Origin: Thiotrichales bacterium
GTDB taxonomy: Bacteria > Pseudomonadota > Gammaproteobacteria > Francisellales > CACEW01
Direction: 5' to 3'
Assembly: GCA_023266165.1 (NCBI GenBank)
Contig: JAHFRR010000062.1
Span: 1-8,013 of the forward strand
DNA: 8,013 nt
The position numbers and the translations under genes were made by a program. Under the pieces are notes generated by a model that was not told where the DNA came from, did not search any database, and worked only from the letters and a program-made list of their open reading frames with translations. Of this stretch, positions 1-5,000 are shown in pieces; the stretch's first letter is position 1, and every line of letters begins with the position of its first letter.

Positions 1-874
1 GCATGAAGTCAGGTTTCGAGAGGGGCGTTTGGTGCATGATTTTATCTTCAGTCGTCTGCATAAGGCCTTGGCAGGGGTGCGGCCGATGCCAATCGCTTCG
101 ACAGGGTCAGTGGATCCCTATTTTCCTAATCTTTCCCCGCCGTCAAAGGGAAGGGAAACAGGTTTCCCCCAAGAGACTGAACAACCTGTTCAGCAGACTT
201 TCACGCTCCCCATTCCAGAATGGGTTGATCCAACGCCTATTCAAATGCGTACTCAACCCAGTATTCCAGCCAGCCCGAAGACTCATGAAGTGGGCGTATT
301 AGGGATGGCCCTGGCTCAGATACACGGAATCTATATTCTTGCGCAAAACACAACAGGCCTGGTCTTAGTAGATATTCATGCCGCCCATGAGCGTATCACC
401 TATGAGCGTTTAAAACAGGCGTGGGTGCACGATAAGCTGATCTCGCAGCCTTTGTTGATTCCCCTCACGCTCCCGATGACTGCGAGGCAAGCTGCCATCG
501 TGGAAAGTGAAGCAGAAACCTTGAGGGGGCTTGGATTTGAGGTCAGTTTATTAAATCCGTCGATGCTTCGGATGGATGCGATACCTGCTGTGTTAAAATC
601 TTCAGAGATTGAGGGTTTGCTGACAGGAATTTTGGAAGATTTAGAATCGTTAGGGTCTTCTGTTCAGCTCGATCGGCAGGTAGATCAGCTGTTGGGAAGC
701 TTAGCCTGTCGCAGCGCTGTGCGGGCACATCAGCACTTAACGCTCCCTGAGCTCAATCAGATTTTGCGAGATCTGGAGCAGGTGGATCGAGCAGGGCAAT
801 GCGTTCATGGGCGTCCGGTGTATTGTCAGATGAGTCTTGCCAGTCTAGATGCTTTGTTTTTGCGGGGGCGATGA
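1..874 (+). CDS. mutL: DNA mismatch repair protein MutL, C-terminal part (5' end outside window)
   Basis: MutL couples MutS mismatch recognition to strand incision and helicase loading in methyl-independent or MutH-dependent mismatch repair. The frame is open from position 2 (first codon CAT, reading HEVRFREGRLVHDF), so the TTG at 29 is internal and the gene starts upstream. About 290 residues are visible: the end of the N-terminal transducer domain, a Pro/Gln-rich linker (roughly 80-290), then the dimerisation/endonuclease domain. Motifs seen: DIHAAHERITYE at 371-406, fitting DQHA(X)2E(X)4E except Ile for Gln; QPLLIP at 446-463, matching the beta-clamp binding motif of MutL proteins; ACRSAVRAH at 704-730; CVHGRP at 800-817, the C-terminal CxHGRP motif. 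These argue for a nicking-competent MutL, as in gammaproteobacteria without MutH (family knowledge). Downstream miaA, the common neighbour in gammaproteobacteria, is missing here. Stop TGA at 872-874. Identity is very secure. Confidence 0.97.
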   Translation, partial: HEVRFREGRLVHDFIFSRLHKALAGVRPMPIASTGSVDPYFPNLSPPSKGRETGFPQETEQPVQQTFTLPIPEWVDPTPIQMRTQPSIPASPKTHEVGVLGMALAQIHGIYILAQNTTGLVLVDIHAAHERITYERLKQAWVHDKLISQPLLIPLTLPMTARQAAIVESEAETLRGLGFEVSLLNPSMLRMDAIPAVLKSSEIEGLLTGILEDLESLGSSVQLDRQVDQLLGSLACRSAVRAHQHLTLPELNQILRDLEQVDRAGQCVHGRPVYCQMSLASLDALFLRGR

Positions 875-882
875 GGGGCCAG

Positions 883-940
883 TTTTTTCAAGAGAGTTTT
901 TTAAAAGAGCCCTTGATGTTTTCCAGTAAACTGTTAGAAT
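883..940 (+). promoter_or_regulatory. Sigma70-type promoter of the rpsF operon with upstream T-tracts
   Basis: TTGATG at 913-918 (-35) and TAGAAT at 935-940 (-10) are separated by 16 nt. TG at 932-933 gives an extended -10 (TGtTAGAAT). The GC-rich discriminator GCCCG follows at 941-945, as is common at stringently controlled ribosomal promoters. Two 6-nt T-tracts (883-888 and 897-902) lie 14 nt apart, about one and a half helical turns or less upstream, and could act as an UP element. Transcription would begin near 947. No start site was measured, so this is a sequence-based prediction. Confidence 0.7.
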
Positions 941-945
941 GCCCG

Positions 946-1001
946 TTCTCCTTGCTTCGGAGAGACTCGAAGCTTATTTTAAATAATCCGTAGGGAGTTT
1001 T
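946..1001 (+). promoter_or_regulatory. rpsF leader with two mutually exclusive hairpins and a CCG next to the RBS
   Basis: Hairpin 1 pairs TCTCC (947-951) with GGAGA (959-963). Hairpin 2 pairs GCTTCG (954-959) with CGAAGC (968-973), 8-nt loop, and is followed by TTATTTT (974-980), a terminator-like arrangement. The two share base 959 and interleave, so they cannot both form in nested fashion. CCG at 988-990 directly precedes the ribosome binding site GGGAG (993-997), 4 nt before the rpsF start. In other bacteria the S6:S18 complex binds its own leader through a structure with an exposed CCG; whether this leader folds that way is not shown. Autoregulation or attenuation is inference. Confidence 0.4.
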
Positions 1002-1349
1002 ATGAAACATTACGAAATTTTGCTGATGGTCCATCCGGATCAAAGCGATCAAGTGCCCGCGATGCTTTCGCGTTATCGGGAAATGATTGAGTCCAAAGGC
1101 GGTGCGATTCATCGTCTAGAAGATTTAGGGCGACGCGCGTTAGCCTATCCTATTTTGAAGCTACACAAAGCCCATTATGTCCTCCTCAATATCGAAACAG
1201 ACAATGCTGTATTAAAAGAGCTGCAAGATGCCTTTAGATATAACGATGCCGTGTTGCGCAACATGATTACCCAAGAATCGACAGCCATCACAGAGCCTTC
1301 GGTTTTCTTGCAACAAAGCCGCATGCGTGCTACCACTACACAAGAGTAA
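1002..1349 (+). CDS. rpsF: 30S ribosomal protein S6 (bS6)
   Basis: Component of the platform of the 30S subunit, where it forms a heterodimer with S18 and contacts helices 22/23 of 16S rRNA. The 115-residue product starts MKHYEILLMVHPDQS and has the S6 core: the beta1 strand YEILLMVHP, the ExLGRRxLAYPI segment (LEDLGRRALAYPI, about residues 41-53), KAHYVLLNIE (57-66) and the FRYNDAVLRNMI helix/strand (80-91). It is slightly shorter than E. coli S6 and lacks the glutamate-rich tail that RimK extends in E. coli. The ATG at 1002 has GGGAG 5 nt upstream. First gene of an operon with rpsR 37 nt downstream; no priB lies between them, unlike in enterobacteria. Confidence 0.98.
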   Translation: MKHYEILLMVHPDQSDQVPAMLSRYREMIESKGGAIHRLEDLGRRALAYPILKLHKAHYVLLNIETDNAVLKELQDAFRYNDAVLRNMITQESTAITEPSVFLQQSRMRATTTQE

Positions 1350-1386
1350 GATCTAAAGATCCAAAGAGAATGAAGGGAGAAAAGTT

Positions 1387-1611
1387 ATGTTTCGAGGTCG
1401 TCGTCGTAAGATGTGTCGCTTTACCCGCGAAGGGGTTGAGCAAATTGATTATAAAGATGTGTTTGTCCTGAAAGAATATATTACGGAAGGTGGGAAGATC
1501 GTTCCTTGCCGTATCACAGGGACCAGCGCGAAGTTCCAGCGTCAGCTGTCCACCGCAATCAAACGCGCGCGCTATATGGCTTTGCTGCCGTATTGCGATC
1601 GTCATCATTGA
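1387..1611 (+). CDS. rpsR: 30S ribosomal protein S18 (bS18)
   Basis: Small basic protein of the 30S platform, binding partner of S6. The 74-residue product has the arginine-rich N-terminus FRGRRRKMCRF, then the S18 signature region IDYKDVFVLKEYITEGGKIV (about residues 20-39), followed by RITGTSAKFQRQLSTAIKRA, the conserved rRNA-binding and helical segment, and ends in RYMALLPYCDRHH. Length matches the usual 74-75 residues. Ribosome binding site GGGAG at 1375-1379 lies 7 nt before ATG 1387. It is separated from rplI by 18 nt and almost certainly co-transcribed with rpsF and rplI. Confidence 0.98.
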   Translation: MFRGRRRKMCRFTREGVEQIDYKDVFVLKEYITEGGKIVPCRITGTSAKFQRQLSTAIKRARYMALLPYCDRHH

Positions 1612-1629
1612 TTTTTGGGAGCCTTTATT

Positions 1630-2076
1630 ATGCAAGTGATTTTAAAAGAAAAAATTCGTAATCTGGGTACGCTGGGTGAGGCGATCAACGTCAAGCCAGG
1701 CTACGCACGTAATTATTTGATCCCTCAGGGCAAAGCAATGATGGCAACCAAAGCCAATCTGGCTGCCTTTGAAGAGGAGCGTGCTGAGCTCGAGCGTTTG
1801 GCGGAAGTGAAGCTCATGGGGGCACGTCAGCTTGCCGAGAAGCTCGAGGGTATAGTTCTGACTTTGAAAGCCAAGGCAGGTGAGGGCGGTAAGCTCTTCG
1901 GTTCGATTGGCGCGCGAGATATCGCTGATCATGCACGTGCGCAAGGGATTGAAGTCTTGAAACATCAAGTCCGTATCCCGAGCCTTGTGATCCGTGACTT
2001 AGGTGAGTTCGATGTCGAGCTGCATCTGCATACGGATATCAATGCTCAGGTCAAGGTGCGTGTCGAAGCGGAATAG
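1630..2076 (+). CDS. rplI: 50S ribosomal protein L9 (bL9)
   Basis: Elongated two-domain protein bound to 23S rRNA domain V near the L1 stalk; it influences frame maintenance. The 148-residue product begins MQVILKEKIRNLGTLGEAIN and carries the L9 signature in the N-terminal domain, VKPGYARNYLIPQGKAM (about residues 21-37). The charged connecting helix follows (EEERAELERLAEVKL), then the C-terminal rRNA-binding domain with GGKLFGSIGARDIADH. The start is ATG 1630: an in-frame TTG at 1615 is open, but it would place the ribosome binding site GGGAG (1617-1621, 8 nt before ATG) inside the gene, and family N-termini match MQVIL. Last gene of the operon; dnaB, often next, is not found. Its final 26 nt overlap the convergent large gene on the other strand. 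Confidence 0.97.
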   Translation: MQVILKEKIRNLGTLGEAINVKPGYARNYLIPQGKAMMATKANLAAFEEERAELERLAEVKLMGARQLAEKLEGIVLTLKAKAGEGGKLFGSIGARDIADHARAQGIEVLKHQVRIPSLVIRDLGEFDVELHLHTDINAQVKVRVEAE

Positions 2077-5000
2077 AGGTTTGATGACCTCTCGCGCTGT
2101 GGTGAAATGCTGGAGTTGTGGAGTGAGGTACTAGCAAGGTGTGGCCTGTTGTCGGATCTTTCACAGCAGTATAGATGTAGTCTGGATGTGTTCCGAGTAC
2201 TGCTGCATAAGCTCGATTTCTACATTCAGCTGCGTTAAGATCTGCAATCAGAGTGTTCACTCGCGCTTCTAGCATAAGGACATAAGGGTCTGCAACAGGC
2301 AGGGTTTGGCATGCGCTGTCGCACCCTCTTGGTTGAGGATCCGTTTGGCATTCAGTGCTGGAGTGAGCGGGTGCAGAGTCTGTTTGAGATGTGTGATCTT
2401 GAGTTGAAACCTCTGTTTGGCAGTCAATCTCCGATGTGAAAGAGGATTTCTGCTCTTCTAGGCAACTGAGCTTTTGCTTAAGCCCTGCAATCTCGTTTTT
2501 TAGATTTTGGATTTTAGTGTTTTGATTGCGCTGTGCCTTTTCTGTTTGATTAACGAGTTGTCGGGTCTTGAGTTGCTCTTGCTCGAGCAAGCTCTGCAGG
2601 ACGTCGATCTGTTGTTGTAAAGCTTTAAGTGCTTGCTGTGAGGTTTCAAGCTCTTCCTGTAAGTCTGCTATAATACTGATGCCGACATCAGGCATGGTTT
2701 CTGTTTGGCAGCTGGCATGGCTTTGAATCGGGGCTTGAGGCAACGCAGGGATGCGGGTAGACGCTTCTGTAGAAGTCAGTATTTCCAGGCTTTCGGAGGG
2801 CATAGCACTTAGCTTTGAGAATGCCCTGTCTGTATACTGTTGTTTCTGACGTGAAAGGTCGAGATAAACATAGATTTGTGTAGCCAGATCCTCCACAATA
2901 GGCGTTGTTTGAGAGAGCCCAAGATCCGTGCGTAGTTGTTGAATTTTATTTAGAATTCGGGCCAATGAGCTCCAGTAGTGTGGGGTTTTTTCAGTATTCT
3001 CCTCCAACAAAGAATAGAATTTCTCAAGCTGGAGCACTTGGTTGTACTGCGTTGTATACGCAGGGGTATAAAAAAATGCCGGGCCCTGCATGCTGGAGTG
3101 GACATAGGCCTGTTGTATTGCTTGCCATACTATATCCAGCCTTTGGAGTATCAAGGATTTGAGCTGTTGATGCTCCTGACAAGAGAAGCAAAATGCACCA
3201 AAGGGCAAGAGCACCTGCAGAGGTGCATATTGCCCCTTGCTGAGTATAGTTTCAATCGTTTTAAATGAAACCAGCGTGGGGTTCTTCTCTACCATCGCTT
3301 CGATCAAGTCTCTCTGGTTCCCGTTTATGGCTTGTTCGAGATCCTCAGGGTTTTCCGTAAATCCCCCTGCCTCAACCAGCCGTTTGGAAAGAAGCATCAA
3401 GGGATGGTCTAAATATTCTGGGTGCTTGGTATAGTCGACAGAAATCAAATCGATATCGTCTTTATCTTGGCGTCGAACACTATAAGTCAGAAAGCTTGAA
3501 ACAGGTGAAACTACTAGAGTGTCCTCAACTTTACACTCACTGTTGCTATCAGAGGGAGGGATGTCGTTCGGTTGGCTGGATACGTCGATGATTTTTAAAA
3601 CTTTTACGCTGAGGGTGGTCAGCGCGCGTTGCTGCACGTCCGATTGCAAACAGATGCGCTGCTTCCAGGATGGAGTGACAGTGGTTTGACCTAAGTTTGC
3701 AAATAACTGTAGGGTTTGGACAGGGAGAGAGGAGGGCATTTTCATTTTCAAGCCCTTCCAGAAAGCGTGTCGGTTTTCAAGGGTTGTCTCTGTACTGTAA
3801 AACTGAAACCAACACCCTTGTGTGATATGATCGAACCAAAATTGTATGATGTTTGAGGCCATACTGGAGATGGCTTCGATGGCATAGGGTTTAAAATGGT
3901 GGATCGACAGCTTAGAGAAATGCCCGGCGTCTTTAAGTGCTTGTAGCTGTTTCAGTAAACCGTGTTGTGTTAAAAACCGAATATGCTCCTCAAGTGCGTG
4001 GGTTGAGCCTTCTGGCTCTTCAACGTATTGACTATGCGAGATAGCACGATCGAATCCTTTTTCTACAAGAAGATCCCATATCGTGTGGTCGCCCCCGCGG
4101 CTACTGGCTTGAGAGAGATTTACGACGGGACAAGAGAGTAAAGTGCCATTCACATGCAGCGTCGGGTAAAAGAGCATTTTGCAATATTCTTCTGCATCAT
4201 TACTTTTCAGCATCCATTCCAATAGCGGTTTGCTTTCCCACGAGACTGTAAGATCTACGCTGGGATCTCTGAGAAACTCATTGACCAGTGGATGGCGACC
4301 CTCTTGCACTGCAAGGATCAGTAAAGGGGTATAACCTTCAGGGGCTAAAATATCAGAGATGGCCTTTTGCATCTCAGCGACAGGCATGCGCGCTGGTGAG
4401 GTGCTAAGATACCGTGTGTTGATCTTCTGAAAGCGCAGCTGTAGCGCCTCTATCACCTGCTGGGTTGTTTTTTTGGGGTTCTCAATCAATGCATATGCCT
4501 TGTTATGTTTAGGTATCTTTGCCTGCATGTGGGCTTTCATCTCGGGTGTCTGCGTGGTTTTTACGTGTTGAGGGTTTTTTTTGGGTGATTTTTTTGGCAT
4601 TTTTTTTAAATCCTTGTTCGATGAAGATATTGAAAGTAATCCGTCTATTTGGGCAGCTTGTGCTTGGATATATTCACGGTAATGTGCTAAGCGGTCTTTG
4701 ATGAGGTCATCTGGGTATTTCAAATCCCGACGAAGCTCTGTGAGGATATGCGCCCTTTGCAAGAGCACTTGAAAGGCAGAACTATCTACGAGGCTTTCAT
4801 AAGAGTGACCCCTGTATGCACGATTAAGCTCGAGATCCAAGGCTTCTAGGCACAGCGTTGTGTATGCTAACAGTGTGGGAAACTGCTTTTCTGAAATCAT
4901 GCTTTCCACTAGGATTTTGCGTGCATATATTGGATTGCTGGTGAGGGCTTTTTTGAAAGCGTTGAACGCTTCATTGTGTGCGGGAGTAGCCGGAGGGGTG

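Noticed and set aside
1350..1386. GATC-TAAA-GATC hairpin between rpsF and rpsR
   Set aside because: Only a 4-bp stem; likely chance, and operon transcription must read through it.
1615..1629. In-frame TTG start upstream of rplI giving five extra residues
   Set aside because: The ribosome binding site GGGAG (1617-1621) falls inside this extension and serves ATG 1630; L9 proteins start MQVIL.
2051..2200. C-terminal Dot/Icm secretion signal in the large protein
   Set aside because: The last 30 residues have no glutamate-rich block and only scattered hydrophobic residues, so the sequence does not support a call; other secretion routes cannot be excluded.
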